From: Amycolatopsis deserti | Lineage (GTDB): Bacteria > Actinomycetota > Actinomycetes > Mycobacteriales > Pseudonocardiaceae | DNA: 64,000 nucleotides | NCBI RefSeq assembly: GCF_014653945.1 | Contig: NZ_BNAU01000003.1 | Location: 372,001 to 436,000 of the forward strand | Direction: 5' to 3' | Shown here: one piece after another, positions 41,977 to 50,122 of the stretch | Layout of the letters: every line of letters starts with the position of its first letter | Numbering within the stretch: the first letter of the stretch is position 1 | Translations under genes and position numbers: made by a program | Notes under the pieces: model-generated | Databases searched by the model: none | What the model was told of the DNA's origin: nothing | What the model saw: only the letters and a program-made list of their open reading frames with translations

Positions 41977-43146
41977 TCACAGGGCGGACTTAGCCTGCCA
42001 GGCGCTCCAGCTCACCAGCCAGTCCATGACGTCCGAGGTGACGACCGGCCCCAGCTTCGACCCGCTGATCTCCACGGGGTCGCCGATCAGGGCCGAGTCG
42101 AAGTAGTCCTTCGCGTCGGCTTCCAGCAGGTTGACGCAGCCGTGGGAGGTGTTGGCCCGCCCGATGTTGGCCGCGTTGTCCTGGTTTTCGTGGATGAACT
42201 CACCGTGGTTGGAGAACCGGCACGCCCACTTCTTGTTGACGTTGGTGTAGCCGTAGCGCGCGTTGTCGAAGATCGCGCTCGGCTCCTTCGTCATGATGAT
42301 GTAGGTGCCGTTCGGTGTGTTGAGGTTCACGTCCGAGTCCTTGCCGTTGCTACAGGGGTAGCTCTTGTGCAGGGACCCGCCCCGGTACACGTTCATCTTG
42401 TGGTCCGGGGTGTGGATCTTCACGACCTGGTTGCGGCCGATCTTGAACTCGGTGGTGACGTCGGCCCGCGGGTAGGCCCCGCCGCCGAGGTCCATCCCGT
42501 AGAGCTTCGCCTCGACCTTGACGGTGGTGTTGGCCGGCCAGTACTCCTTCGGCCGCCAGTCCACCTGCTGGTCGGACAGCCAGCCCCAGGAGCCCTCGAC
42601 CTCGGTGGACGTCTCGATCTTCAGCGCCTGCTCCACCGCGGCCTTGTTCTTCACGGCGCTGGTGAACTTCACGCTCACCGGCATCGCGACGCCCACGGTG
42701 ACGTCGTCGGCGGGGTTCAGGGTGACGCGCACCGTCGAGGCCGGCTTGAGCGTCGAGAAGCTGCCGGTCAGCGTGACCGGCTTGCCGTCGGTGCCGGTGG
42801 CCGAGGCGGTGTAGGTGTAGGTCTTGTCGTAGCCGAGGGACTCGCTGCTGGTCCAGGTGGTCTTGTCGGCGGACAGCTGCCCCTCGACGGCCTTGCCCTC
42901 GGGGTTGGTCAGCTTGACCTCGGTGAGCGTGCCCTGCGCGACCTTCACGGTGACGGGCTGCAGCACGGGCACGTTCTTCGCGTCCGGGGCGGGCTCGGCG
43001 GTGATGACCGCGGCCGGTGGCGCCTCCGTCGTCGCACCGCCCCCGGTCTGCGCGCCGCCGTCCTCGCCGCCGCTGGTGCACGCCGCGGCCATCGTCGCCG
43101 CGCCGGCGGCGAGCGCGGCCTTGAACACCGTGCGCCTCTCGATCAC
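41977..43146 (-). CDS. L,D-transpeptidase lipoprotein (LprQ/LdtMt5-like)
   Basis: 389 aa. The N-terminus RRTVFKAALAAG resembles a twin-arginine signal and ends in a lipobox with lipidated C23 (MAAAC). Two Ig-like domains (about 55-140 and 145-245) precede the YkuD catalytic domain with HGEFIHENQDNAANIGRANT and SHGCVN (catalytic C337, His335). It forms 3-3 cross-links in peptidoglycan, outside the membrane. The M. tuberculosis counterpart at the same locus is Rv0483 (LprQ). It is divergent from the SDR gene. Confidence 0.95.
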   Translation of the reverse strand: MIERRTVFKAALAAGAATMAAACTSGGEDGGAQTGGGATTEAPPAAVITAEPAPDAKNVPVLQPVTVKVAQGTLTEVKLTNPEGKAVEGQLSADKTTWTSSESLGYDKTYTYTASATGTDGKPVTLTGSFSTLKPASTVRVTLNPADDVTVGVAMPVSVKFTSAVKNKAAVEQALKIETSTEVEGSWGWLSDQQVDWRPKEYWPANTTVKVEAKLYGMDLGGGAYPRADVTTEFKIGRNQVVKIHTPDHKMNVYRGGSLHKSYPCSNGKDSDVNLNTPNGTYIIMTKEPSAIFDNARYGYTNVNKKWACRFSNHGEFIHENQDNAANIGRANTSHGCVNLLEADAKDYFDSALIGDPVEISGSKLGPVVTSDVMDWLVSWSAWQAKSAL

Positions 43147-43241
43147 CTGTTACCTCCGCACTAAGCACTTCTCCCGGACGTCAAAGCGACGCCCGGCCCT
43201 GCCGCGTTACCGGCCTGTCCCCCGCTGGGAGTATGTGCGGC

Positions 43242-43976
43242 ATGACGACCAAGCGAACCGCAGTGATCACCGGCGCCAGCGCGGGTATCGGCGAGGCGAC
43301 CGCCCGCGCCCTCGCCGAGGCCGGATTCCACGTCGTGCTCGGGGCTCGGCGCCTCGACCGCCTGGAGAAGCTGGCCGCCGAGTTGTCCGGAACCGCACAC
43401 GTACTGGACGTCACCGACCCCGGTTCGGTTGCCGCGTTCGTCCAGCGGGTTCCAGAGTGCCACGTTCTCGTCAACAACGCGGGCGGCGCACGCGGCCTGG
43501 AGCGCGTCGAGGACGCCGACGAGGACCACTGGCGCTGGATGTGGGAGGTCAACGTCCTGGGCACGCTGCGCATGACGAAGGCGCTGCTGCCGAAGCTGAT
43601 CGACTCCGGTGACGGCCACGTGGTGACGGTCACCTCGATCGCCGGGCACGAGGTCTACGACGGCGGTTCCGGCTACACGTCGGCGAAGCACGCCCAGTCG
43701 GCGCTGCACCGCACGCTGCGCTCGGAGCACCTGGGCGACCCGGTGCGGATCACCGAGATCGTGCCGGGCATGGTCGAGACCGACTTCTCCGCCAACCGCT
43801 TCGACGGCGACACCGAGCGCGCCGCGAAGGTCTACCAGGGCCTCACGCCGCTGACCGCGGAGGACGTGGCCGATGTGATCGCCTTCGCGGTTACCCGGCC
43901 CGCGCACGTGAACCTCGACACCATCGTCATGAAGCCGCGCGCGCAGCTGAACGGCAGCCGCATCCACCGCGACTGA
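43242..43976 (+). CDS. Short-chain dehydrogenase/reductase (Rv0484c-like)
   Basis: 244 aa from ATG 43242; ATG 43233 is in frame but only 2 bp from the GGGAG site. Classical SDR motifs are present: AVITGASAGIGEATARALAE (from residue 7), LVNNAGGARG, the catalytic Ser in VTVTSIAGHEVYDGG and YTSAK. It resembles the NADP-dependent YdfG/serine dehydrogenase subgroup, including the C-terminal VNLDTIVMKPRAQ. It is divergent from the transpeptidase gene as in mycobacteria (Rv0483/Rv0484c). Confidence 0.94.
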   Translation: MTTKRTAVITGASAGIGEATARALAEAGFHVVLGARRLDRLEKLAAELSGTAHVLDVTDPGSVAAFVQRVPECHVLVNNAGGARGLERVEDADEDHWRWMWEVNVLGTLRMTKALLPKLIDSGDGHVVTVTSIAGHEVYDGGSGYTSAKHAQSALHRTLRSEHLGDPVRITEIVPGMVETDFSANRFDGDTERAAKVYQGLTPLTAEDVADVIAFAVTRPAHVNLDTIVMKPRAQLNGSRIHRD

Positions 43977-43985
43977 CCGAGTCGA

Positions 43986-45008
43986 CTACAGCGCGCAGTT
44001 GATCAGCAGGGGTTCGGGACGCAGCGTGACGCCGAAGCGGGCGTGCACGCCGTCCCGGACCTCGCGCGCCAGCGCCAGGAGGTCCGCCGTGCTCGCGCCG
44101 CCCCGGTTGGTCAGGGCCAGCGTGTGCTTGGTGGACAAGGACACCCGCCCGCCCGGCCCCGGGTGGCCCTTGCCGAACCCGGCCCGCTCGATCAGCCAGG
44201 CCGCGGACAGCTTCACGCCCCCGTCGGCCGGGTAGCGCGGCATCTCCACGCCCGCCAGCGCCGGCGGGATCTCGGCGACGATCGGGTTGGTGAAGAACGA
44301 GCCGGCGCTCCACGTGTCGTGATCGGACGCGTCGAGCACCATGCCCTTGCCCCGGCGCAGTTTCAGCACCGCCTCGCGCGCCTGCGCCGCCGGCACCCGC
44401 GCACCCTGCTCGACGCCCAGCGTGCGGGCCAGTTCGGCGTAGCGGATCGGGGCGGACAGCCCGTCGGCCCGCAGGGCGAACCGGACACTGAGGACGATTC
44501 CCCAGCTCTCGCCCTTGAGCACGCTCGTGCGGTAGCCGAAGCCCAGCTCGGCCGCGGTCATCGTGCGCACCTCGCCGGTGCGGCGGTCGTAGCACTGGAT
44601 CGAGGTGAGCAGATCGGCCACCTCGCAGCCGTAGGCGCCGACGTTCTGGATCGGCGTGGCCCCGACCGAACCGGGGATGCCGGACAGGCACTCCAGCCCG
44701 CCGAACCCGGCCTCGACGGTCGCCGCGACGAACTCGTCCCAGTTCTGCCCGGCCGCGACCTCGACCTCGTCCCCGTCGACGCGCCAGCCGCTGGTCGCGA
44801 TCTTGACCACGGTGCCGGGGAAGCCGTCGTCGCCGACGACGAGGTTCGACCCGCCGCCGAGCAGCAGCACCGGGCCCTCGACCGAGCGCACCGCGTTCAG
44901 CAGGTCCTCGGTGGTCTCGGTCACCAGGAACGCGCGGGCTGGCCCGCCCAGGCGCAGCGTGGTGTGTTCGGCCAGGGTCGTCTGGGTCGGTGTTTCGAGA
45001 CGGCTCAC
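43986..45008 (-). CDS. murB: UDP-N-acetylenolpyruvoylglucosamine reductase
   Basis: 340 aa from GTG 45008. MurB reduces enolpyruvyl-UDP-GlcNAc to UDP-MurNAc with NADPH and FAD. FAD-binding motifs LLGGGSNLVVGDDGFPGTVV and GLECLSGIPGSVGATPIQNV are intact; the catalytic Ser is in WSAGSFFTNPIV; the C-terminal STKHTLALTNRGGAS is typical. An upstream in-frame ATG (45041) would overlap the divergent gene. GTG 45008 is preferred because a -10 box (TACCGT) lies exactly 8 bp upstream, implying a leaderless mRNA. Mycobacterial equivalent Rv0482. Confidence 0.95.
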   Translation of the reverse strand: MSRLETPTQTTLAEHTTLRLGGPARAFLVTETTEDLLNAVRSVEGPVLLLGGGSNLVVGDDGFPGTVVKIATSGWRVDGDEVEVAAGQNWDEFVAATVEAGFGGLECLSGIPGSVGATPIQNVGAYGCEVADLLTSIQCYDRRTGEVRTMTAAELGFGYRTSVLKGESWGIVLSVRFALRADGLSAPIRYAELARTLGVEQGARVPAAQAREAVLKLRRGKGMVLDASDHDTWSAGSFFTNPIVAEIPPALAGVEMPRYPADGGVKLSAAWLIERAGFGKGHPGPGGRVSLSTKHTLALTNRGGASTADLLALAREVRDGVHARFGVTLRPEPLLINCAL

Positions 45009-45016
45009 GAGGACAA

Positions 45017-45022
45017 ACGGTA
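45017..45022 (-). promoter_or_regulatory. -10 element of murB (leaderless)
   Basis: On the minus strand TACCGT fits TANNNT and ends 8 bases before the murB GTG, with no Shine-Dalgarno between. It overlaps the opposing -10 box by two bases. Confidence 0.6.
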
Positions 45023-45026
45023 CTGT
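45021..45026 (+). promoter_or_regulatory. -10 element of the DUF2505 gene (leaderless)
   Basis: TACTGT fits TANNNT and ends 8 bases before ATG 45035, with no Shine-Dalgarno between. Its geometry mirrors that of the murB promoter. Confidence 0.6.
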
Positions 45027-45034
45027 CTGGCCCC

Positions 45035-45535
45035 ATGGCATCCCGTATCGAGCACCGCGCGGAGTACTCCCACGGCGTCTCCGAGGTGTTCCGGGCCGAG
45101 ACGAGCGAGGAGGCGCTGACCGCCCGCCTCGCCGAGATCGGCGGCAAGAACAGCGCCCTGCTCAACCATTCCGCGGACGACAACGGAGCGCGGTTCACGC
45201 TGCGCCAGGGCATCGAGGCGGAGAAGCTCCCGCAGATCGTCCGCAAGCTGCAGCCCGGCGACCTCTACGTCGACCGCGAGCACACCTTCACCCGCAGCGG
45301 GGACGGCTACACGGGCACCGCGCGGGCGACGGTGAGCGGGATGCCCGGCGAGATCACCGCACGCACCGAGCTGCGTCCCCGGGGCGACGGCACCGTGGCG
45401 GAGACCCGCGGTGAGGTCAAGGTCAAGATCCCGCTGGTCGGCGGCAAGCTGGAGAGCTTCGTCGCCGGTGAGCTGACCAAGCTGCTCGCGCGTGAAGCGC
45501 AGTTCAGCGCCGAATGGCTGCGTCGCGCCCGGTAG
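45035..45535 (+). CDS. DUF2505 domain-containing protein
   Basis: 166 aa from ATG 45035, apparently leaderless. The fold is START/SRPBCC-like: EHRAEYSHGVSEVFRAETSE, an antiparallel sheet, then the C-terminal helix GGKLESFVAGELTKLLAREA. DUF2505 proteins may bind a hydrophobic ligand; no activity is known. The mycobacterial gene Rv0481c is likewise divergent from murB. The 3' end overlaps the methyltransferase gene by 22 bp. Confidence 0.88.
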   Translation: MASRIEHRAEYSHGVSEVFRAETSEEALTARLAEIGGKNSALLNHSADDNGARFTLRQGIEAEKLPQIVRKLQPGDLYVDREHTFTRSGDGYTGTARATVSGMPGEITARTELRPRGDGTVAETRGEVKVKIPLVGGKLESFVAGELTKLLAREAQFSAEWLRRAR

Positions 45536-46311
45536 GCGCGCCGACCCGAGGAACCACGAACCCCAACCGCCTGCGCCGCGTCGACCGCTGGCTGGCCGGC
45601 ACCCTCGAGGTGTCGGCCGCGCTGCGCCGCGCGCCGGACCCGCTCGTCGTGGACCTCGGGTACGGCGCGTCCCCGGTGACCACGGTCGAGCTGGCGGCCC
45701 GGCTGCGGCGGGTGCACCCGCGGGTCCGCGTGCTCGGGCTGGAGATCGACCCGGAACGGGTCGCGGTGGCGAAGCCGGCCGCGCGACCACCGGAGCTGGA
45801 CTTCCGGCAGGGCGGGTTCGAACTGGCCGGCACCCGGCCGAACCTGGTGCGGGCGTTCAACGTGCTGCGGCAGTACCCCGAGGACGAGGTCGCCGGCGCG
45901 TGGAAGCTGATCCTGGACGGGCTCGCCCCGGGCGGGCTGCTCGTCGAGGGCACCTGCGACGAGATCGGCCGGCTGTCCACCTGGGTCACGCTGGACGCCG
46001 ACGGTCCGCGTACACTCACCCTGTCCTGCCACGTGGATTCGCTCGATCAACCGTCCACTTTGGCCGAACGGCTGCCGAAGGCGCTGATCCACCGCAACGT
46101 GCCGGGCGAGCGGATCCACGACCTGCTGTCCACACTGGACATCTGCTGGGCGACCGCGGCGCCGCACCAGGCGTTCGGCGCCCGCGCGCGGTGGCTGGAG
46201 GCGGTGCGGCTGCTCGCGGCGCGCGGCTGGCCGGTGCTCACCCGGCCGCGGCGGATCCGGCTCGGCGAGCTGACCGTGCCGTGGTCGACGGTGACACCCG
46301 AAAGCAGGTAG
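45514..46311 (+). CDS. Class I SAM-dependent methyltransferase-like protein
   Basis: 265 aa from ATG 45514, inside the end of the DUF2505 gene. Motif I is VVDLGYGASPVTTVELAARL (about 45-64); the acidic residue of motif II is in VLGLEIDPERVAVAK; LAPGGLLVEGTCDEIGRLST corresponds to strand 5. The C-terminal third (GARARWLEAVRLLAARGWPV) is conserved in actinobacterial homologues but not understood. Substrate unknown. No Asp/Pro-Pro-Tyr nucleic acid methyltransferase motif is present. Confidence 0.83.
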   Translation: MAASRPVGAPTRGTTNPNRLRRVDRWLAGTLEVSAALRRAPDPLVVDLGYGASPVTTVELAARLRRVHPRVRVLGLEIDPERVAVAKPAARPPELDFRQGGFELAGTRPNLVRAFNVLRQYPEDEVAGAWKLILDGLAPGGLLVEGTCDEIGRLSTWVTLDADGPRTLTLSCHVDSLDQPSTLAERLPKALIHRNVPGERIHDLLSTLDICWATAAPHQAFGARARWLEAVRLLAARGWPVLTRPRRIRLGELTVPWSTVTPESR

Positions 46312-46423
46312 GGACAACCCCACCGGAGTAGCGGGGGTGGCACGTACGGGCATTCCCCGGGTTGTCCCTGATCTTGCCGTAAGTCCCTGGCTCAGGCGGT
46401 GCGCGCGGCGACACGATCGCTTC

Positions 46424-47146
46424 ATGACCGCGACCCTCAGCAGACAGTACGAGGCCGTCATCACGACGGACTCCGAGATCGTCCAGGCGTGCCAGAGACT
46501 GCGGCACCGCGTGTTCACCACCGAGTTCGGCGCCGCACCGCACCCCAGCGGCCTGGACACCGACGAGTTCGACGACGTGTGCGAGCACCTCGCCGTCCTC
46601 CACGAGGGCGAGGTCGTCGGCACGTACCGGCTGCTGCCCCCGGGACGGTCGCAGCGGCTGTACTCGCAGTCGGAGTTCGACCTGGACGGTCTGGCCCCGC
46701 TGCGGCCGCACCTGGTCGAGACCGGCCGCTCGTGCGTGCGCCCGGACCACCGCTCCGGCGGGGTGATCAACCTGATGTGGTCGGCGATGGCGCGTTACGT
46801 CGTCGGCCACGGCTACCGCTACCTCGCCGGGTGCGCGTCGGTGTCGCTCGCGGACGGCGGCACCTCGGCGGCCGCGACCTGGGCGCTCGCGCAGGCCAAG
46901 CACCGCCCGCCGGGTGAGCTGCGGGTCGAGCCGCACCGCCCGTGGATCCCGCTGCCCCGCACCGAGCGCCCGCCCAGCTACGCCCAGGTGCCCCCGCTTC
47001 TGCGCGGCTACCTGCGCCTGGGCGCGTGGGTGTGCGGGCCGCCCGCGCACGACCCGGACTTCGCGGTCGCCGACTTCTTCACCGTGCTGGCGATCGACCA
47101 GATCGGCGAGCGCTACCGCAGGTTCTTCCTCGGGGAAAGTTCATGA
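46424..47146 (+). CDS. olsB: GNAT-type N-acyltransferase, OlsB-like (ornithine lipid synthesis)
   Basis: 240 aa from ATG 46424. It is an acetyltransf_5 GNAT protein (IVQACQRLRHRVFTTEFGAA, VGTYRLLPPGRSQRLYSQSE, RSCVRPDHRSGGVINLMWSA, RYLAGCASVSLADGG). This family includes OlsB, which N-acylates ornithine with a 3-hydroxyacyl group to make lyso-ornithine lipid. The next gene overlaps by 4 bp and encodes an OlsA-type O-acyltransferase, which strongly supports the assignment. Acceptor specificity for ornithine is inferred, not shown. Confidence 0.82.
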   Translation: MTATLSRQYEAVITTDSEIVQACQRLRHRVFTTEFGAAPHPSGLDTDEFDDVCEHLAVLHEGEVVGTYRLLPPGRSQRLYSQSEFDLDGLAPLRPHLVETGRSCVRPDHRSGGVINLMWSAMARYVVGHGYRYLAGCASVSLADGGTSAAATWALAQAKHRPPGELRVEPHRPWIPLPRTERPPSYAQVPPLLRGYLRLGAWVCGPPAHDPDFAVADFFTVLAIDQIGERYRRFFLGESS

Positions 47147-47907
47147 ACCCGTGGGACGTGACTTCACCTTGTACCCCTCGCTGCGTCACCCACCGGCTGC
47201 CTGAGGTCAGCACACTGCTGACCGTGCGACGGTGGCTGGCGCTGGGCTCGGTCCTCGCCGGGGTGCGGCGGGGGAACCTGCGACCGCACGCCCGCGGGGT
47301 ACTCGACGCGCTCGGCATCACGCTGGAGGCGAACACCGATCTGCTGCGGGTGCCGGGCGGCACCGGCACCCTGATCGTGGCGAACCACGTGTCGTGGCTG
47401 GACATCGTCGCGATCCTGGCCGTCGACCCGGTGGGGTTCCTGGCCAAGCGCGAGGTGCGCTCGTGGCCGGTCATCGGGTCGCTCGCGCAGGCCTGCGGCA
47501 CCCGGTTCATCGCCCGCCGCGAGCTGCGGGAACTGCCGGCGGTGGTCGACGGGCTGGCCGACGCGCTCCGCCACGGCGAGTCGGTCGTCGTGTTCCCCGA
47601 GGGCACCACGTGGTGCGGCGGGCCGGGCGGGACGTTCCGGCGCGCGGCGTTCCAGGCCGCGCTCGACGCCGGGGCGCCGGTGCGCCCGGTCACCTTCGCC
47701 TACTCCCAGGGCGGGCAGCCGAGCACGGTCGCGGCCTTCGTCGGCGACGACGCGCTGCTGCCCTCGCTGAGCCGGGTCGCGCGGGCCCGTGACCTGCGGA
47801 TCGGGCTGACCGCGCACCCGCCGCTCGACCCCGTCGGCGACCGGCGCGAGCTGGCCGCGCGGGCCCAGGACGCCGTGCGGCACACCCGGATCCCGGCCCA
47901 TGCTTGA
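47143..47907 (+). CDS. olsA: 1-acyl-sn-glycerol-3-phosphate acyltransferase family, OlsA-like
   Basis: 254 aa from ATG 47143, overlapping the olsB stop as ATGA. PlsC motifs: LIVANHVSWLDIVAIL (NHxxxxD), GTRFIARRELREL, VVVFPEGTTWCGGPG and PVRPVTFAYSQGG. OlsA adds the second, ester-linked fatty acid to lyso-ornithine lipid; some OlsA proteins also acylate lysophosphatidic acid. Tight coupling to olsB argues for ornithine lipid, a phosphate-free membrane lipid often made under phosphate limitation. It overlaps dedA by 8 bp. Confidence 0.83.
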   Translation: MNPWDVTSPCTPRCVTHRLPEVSTLLTVRRWLALGSVLAGVRRGNLRPHARGVLDALGITLEANTDLLRVPGGTGTLIVANHVSWLDIVAILAVDPVGFLAKREVRSWPVIGSLAQACGTRFIARRELRELPAVVDGLADALRHGESVVVFPEGTTWCGGPGGTFRRAAFQAALDAGAPVRPVTFAYSQGGQPSTVAAFVGDDALLPSLSRVARARDLRIGLTAHPPLDPVGDRRELAARAQDAVRHTRIPAHA

Positions 47908-48718
47908 GTTCCTCGACCACTTCGGTGAGCTGCTCCAGGGCACCCTCTCCTCGCCCTGGCTGTGGCTGATCGTGTTCGCGGTGGCCGGGCTGGACGCACT
48001 GCTGCCGTTCATGCCGAGCGAGACGACGGTGATCACGGTCGCCGTGCTGCTCGGTCCGGACGTGCCGAGGCTGGCGTTGCTCGCGCTGCTCGCGGCCTCC
48101 GGCGCGCTCGCCGGGGACTGCCTGTCGCACGCGGTCGGCCGGGGCGCCGCGCCCGCGCTGACGCGGTGGCTCCGCGGCGGCAAGCAGGACCGGTACGAAT
48201 GGGCCCGCGGACAGGTGGACCGGCACGCCGGGCTGCTGATCGTGGCCGGCCGGTACCTCCCGGGCGGCCGGGTGGCCAGCGGCCTGGCGACGGGCAGCAT
48301 GGGCGTGCCGTGGGCGCGGTTCATCGCACTCGACGCGCTGGGGACCGGGATCTGGGCCGTCTACAGCGTGCTCATCGGCGCCATCGGCGGCGCGAGCTTC
48401 AACGGTCAGCCGACCAAGGGACTGCTGTTGTCGTTCGGCATCGGCCTGCTGATGGTGGGGGTCATCGAGGTGGTGCGGCGGCTAGGCTCACGGCATGCAG
48501 CACGCCGAGTACCTGACGATGATCGAGTCGCAGTCCCAGGCTCTGCGGGCGGCCGCGGTGAAGGCCGGGCCGGAGACGCCGGTGCTGACCTGTCCGAAGT
48601 GGACTGTCCAGCGCCTCGTCGGCCACCTGGCGAAGGTCCAGTCGTGGGTCCGGTCCGCGATCGCCGACCCCACCGGGGAGAACGTGCGAGCCGGGCAGCC
48701 GCCCGAAGACTGGACTGA
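47900..48718 (+). CDS. DedA family membrane protein with run-on C-terminus
   Basis: 272 aa from ATG 47900. Residues 1-195 are a normal DedA protein with about five membrane segments and the family motif AGRYLPGGRVASGLATGSMG. Recent work links DedA proteins to lipid-carrier flipping. The expected stop is missing: the frame continues 224 bp into the next gene, adding about 75 polar, Arg/Gly-rich residues (from RHAARRVPDDDRVAV) with no resemblance to DedA. A TAG in another frame at 48483-48485 lies where the stop would be, so a one-base shift, natural or technical, may explain it. Confidence 0.82.
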   Translation: MLEFLDHFGELLQGTLSSPWLWLIVFAVAGLDALLPFMPSETTVITVAVLLGPDVPRLALLALLAASGALAGDCLSHAVGRGAAPALTRWLRGGKQDRYEWARGQVDRHAGLLIVAGRYLPGGRVASGLATGSMGVPWARFIALDALGTGIWAVYSVLIGAIGGASFNGQPTKGLLLSFGIGLLMVGVIEVVRRLGSRHAARRVPDDDRVAVPGSAGGRGEGRAGDAGADLSEVDCPAPRRPPGEGPVVGPVRDRRPHRGERASRAAARRLD

Positions 48719-49235
48719 GCTGCTGTCCTGGTGGGACGAGCAACTGCACGGGCTGCTCGCCGAGCTGGCCGATCCGACGGCGCCCGCGTGGCTGCCGTGG
48801 GCGCGCTACCCGCGGACCACGGGGTCGTGGGCCCGCAGGCAGGCGCACGAGGCGGCGATCCACCGGCTGGACGCCGAGCACGCGCTGGCTCGTAGCGACG
48901 ACCCGTCCGCGGTCCCGTCGCTGGTCTTCGGCCCGGAGTTCGCGGCGGACGGCATCGACGAGCTGATCGCCTGGATCCTGCCGACACGCGCGAAGTGGGA
49001 CCAGTTCGCCGTGTCCGGTTCGGTGCTGGTGCACGCCGCCGACGCCGGTCGCATGTGGCGGGTCGTGCTGCACCCCGGTCAGCCCGGCACGATCGATCCG
49101 GTGACGGCCGCGTTCGACGCCGACGTCACGGTCGCGGGCACCGCCGACGCGGTGTACCGGCGGGTGTGGGGGCGGCCCAGCCACGCCTCGGTGACCGGTG
49201 ACGTGCGTCTCCTGGAGCCCCTGGGCGCACCGTGA
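48495..49235 (+). CDS. Maleylpyruvate isomerase family, mycothiol-dependent-type protein
   Basis: 246 aa from ATG 48495, within the run-on end of dedA. The N-terminal MDMPI/DinB-like helical bundle is marked by TCPKWTVQRLVGHLAKVQSW and ARRQAHEAAIHRLDAEHAL, whose His and Glu residues usually bind a metal. The C-terminal SCP2-like part ends TADAVYRRVWGRPSH. The family includes mycothiol-dependent maleylpyruvate isomerase and many enzymes of unknown role. The host makes mycothiol (mshA, 40570-41886). The stop overlaps the purU start. Confidence 0.88.
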   Translation: MQHAEYLTMIESQSQALRAAAVKAGPETPVLTCPKWTVQRLVGHLAKVQSWVRSAIADPTGENVRAGQPPEDWTELLSWWDEQLHGLLAELADPTAPAWLPWARYPRTTGSWARRQAHEAAIHRLDAEHALARSDDPSAVPSLVFGPEFAADGIDELIAWILPTRAKWDQFAVSGSVLVHAADAGRMWRVVLHPGQPGTIDPVTAAFDADVTVAGTADAVYRRVWGRPSHASVTGDVRLLEPLGAP

Positions 49236-50122
49236 GCGGGAGCGCCGGGGAAGATGGACCGGTGCCCGAACGACGTTTTGTGATCACCTTCGGCTGTCCC
49301 GACCGCACCGGCATCGTCGCGCGCGTGTCGTCCTTCCTCGCCGACAACGGCGGGTGGATCGTCGAGGCGGCCTACCACACCGACCCGGACACCGGCTGGT
49401 TCTTCACCCGCCAGGAGGTGCGGGCGGACTCGCTGCCGTTCGGTGTGGACGAGCTGCGGTCCCGCTTCGCCGAGGTGGCGTCGTCGCTGTCGGCCGAGTC
49501 GAACTGGCGCGTCGAGGACACCGAGGAACGGCGCCGGGTGGTGATCCTGGTGTCGAAGGAAGGGCACTGCCTGTACGACCTGCTGGGCCGGGTCGCGGCC
49601 GGTGAACTGGACGTCGACGTGCGCGCGGTGATCGGCAACCACGACAACCTCGCCGACATCACCCGGGCGCACGGGATCCCGTTCCACCACGTGCCGTTTC
49701 CCGCCGGTGACAAAGCGGAGGCGTTCGCCGAGGTCCGCAAGCTGGTCGACGAGCACGATCCGCACGCCGTCGTGCTGGCGCGGTTCATGCAGATCCTGCC
49801 GCCGGAGCTGTGCGAGGCGTGGTCGGGACGGGCGATCAACATCCACCACAGCTTCCTGCCGTCGTTCGTCGGCGCGCGGCCCTACCACCAGGCGCACCGC
49901 CGGGGCGTGAAGCTGATCGGCGCGACGTGCCACTACGTGACCGCCGACCTGGACGCCGGGCCGATCATCGAGCAGGACGTGATCCGCGTCGACCACGGCG
50001 ACACGGTCCCCGACCTGGTGCGCAAGGGCCGCGACATCGAGAAGATCACGCTGGCCCGCGGGCTGCGGTGGCACCTGGAGAGCCGGGTGCTGGTGCACGG
50101 CAACCGCACGGTGGTGTTCTAA
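49232..50122 (+). CDS. purU: Formyltetrahydrofolate deformylase
   Basis: 296 aa from GTG 49232 (GTGA overlap with the previous stop); GTG 49262 is an alternative that would begin at PERRFVITFG. The N-terminal ACT domain (FVITFGCPDRTGIVARVSSF) is followed by the formyltransferase-like hydrolase domain with VVLARFMQILPPELC, INIHHSFLPSFVGARPYHQA and the catalytic Asp in TADLDAGPIIEQDV. It releases formate and tetrahydrofolate from 10-formyl-THF. It is the last gene of the olsB-purU operon. Confidence 0.95.
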   Translation: MSGSAGEDGPVPERRFVITFGCPDRTGIVARVSSFLADNGGWIVEAAYHTDPDTGWFFTRQEVRADSLPFGVDELRSRFAEVASSLSAESNWRVEDTEERRRVVILVSKEGHCLYDLLGRVAAGELDVDVRAVIGNHDNLADITRAHGIPFHHVPFPAGDKAEAFAEVRKLVDEHDPHAVVLARFMQILPPELCEAWSGRAINIHHSFLPSFVGARPYHQAHRRGVKLIGATCHYVTADLDAGPIIEQDVIRVDHGDTVPDLVRKGRDIEKITLARGLRWHLESRVLVHGNRTVVF

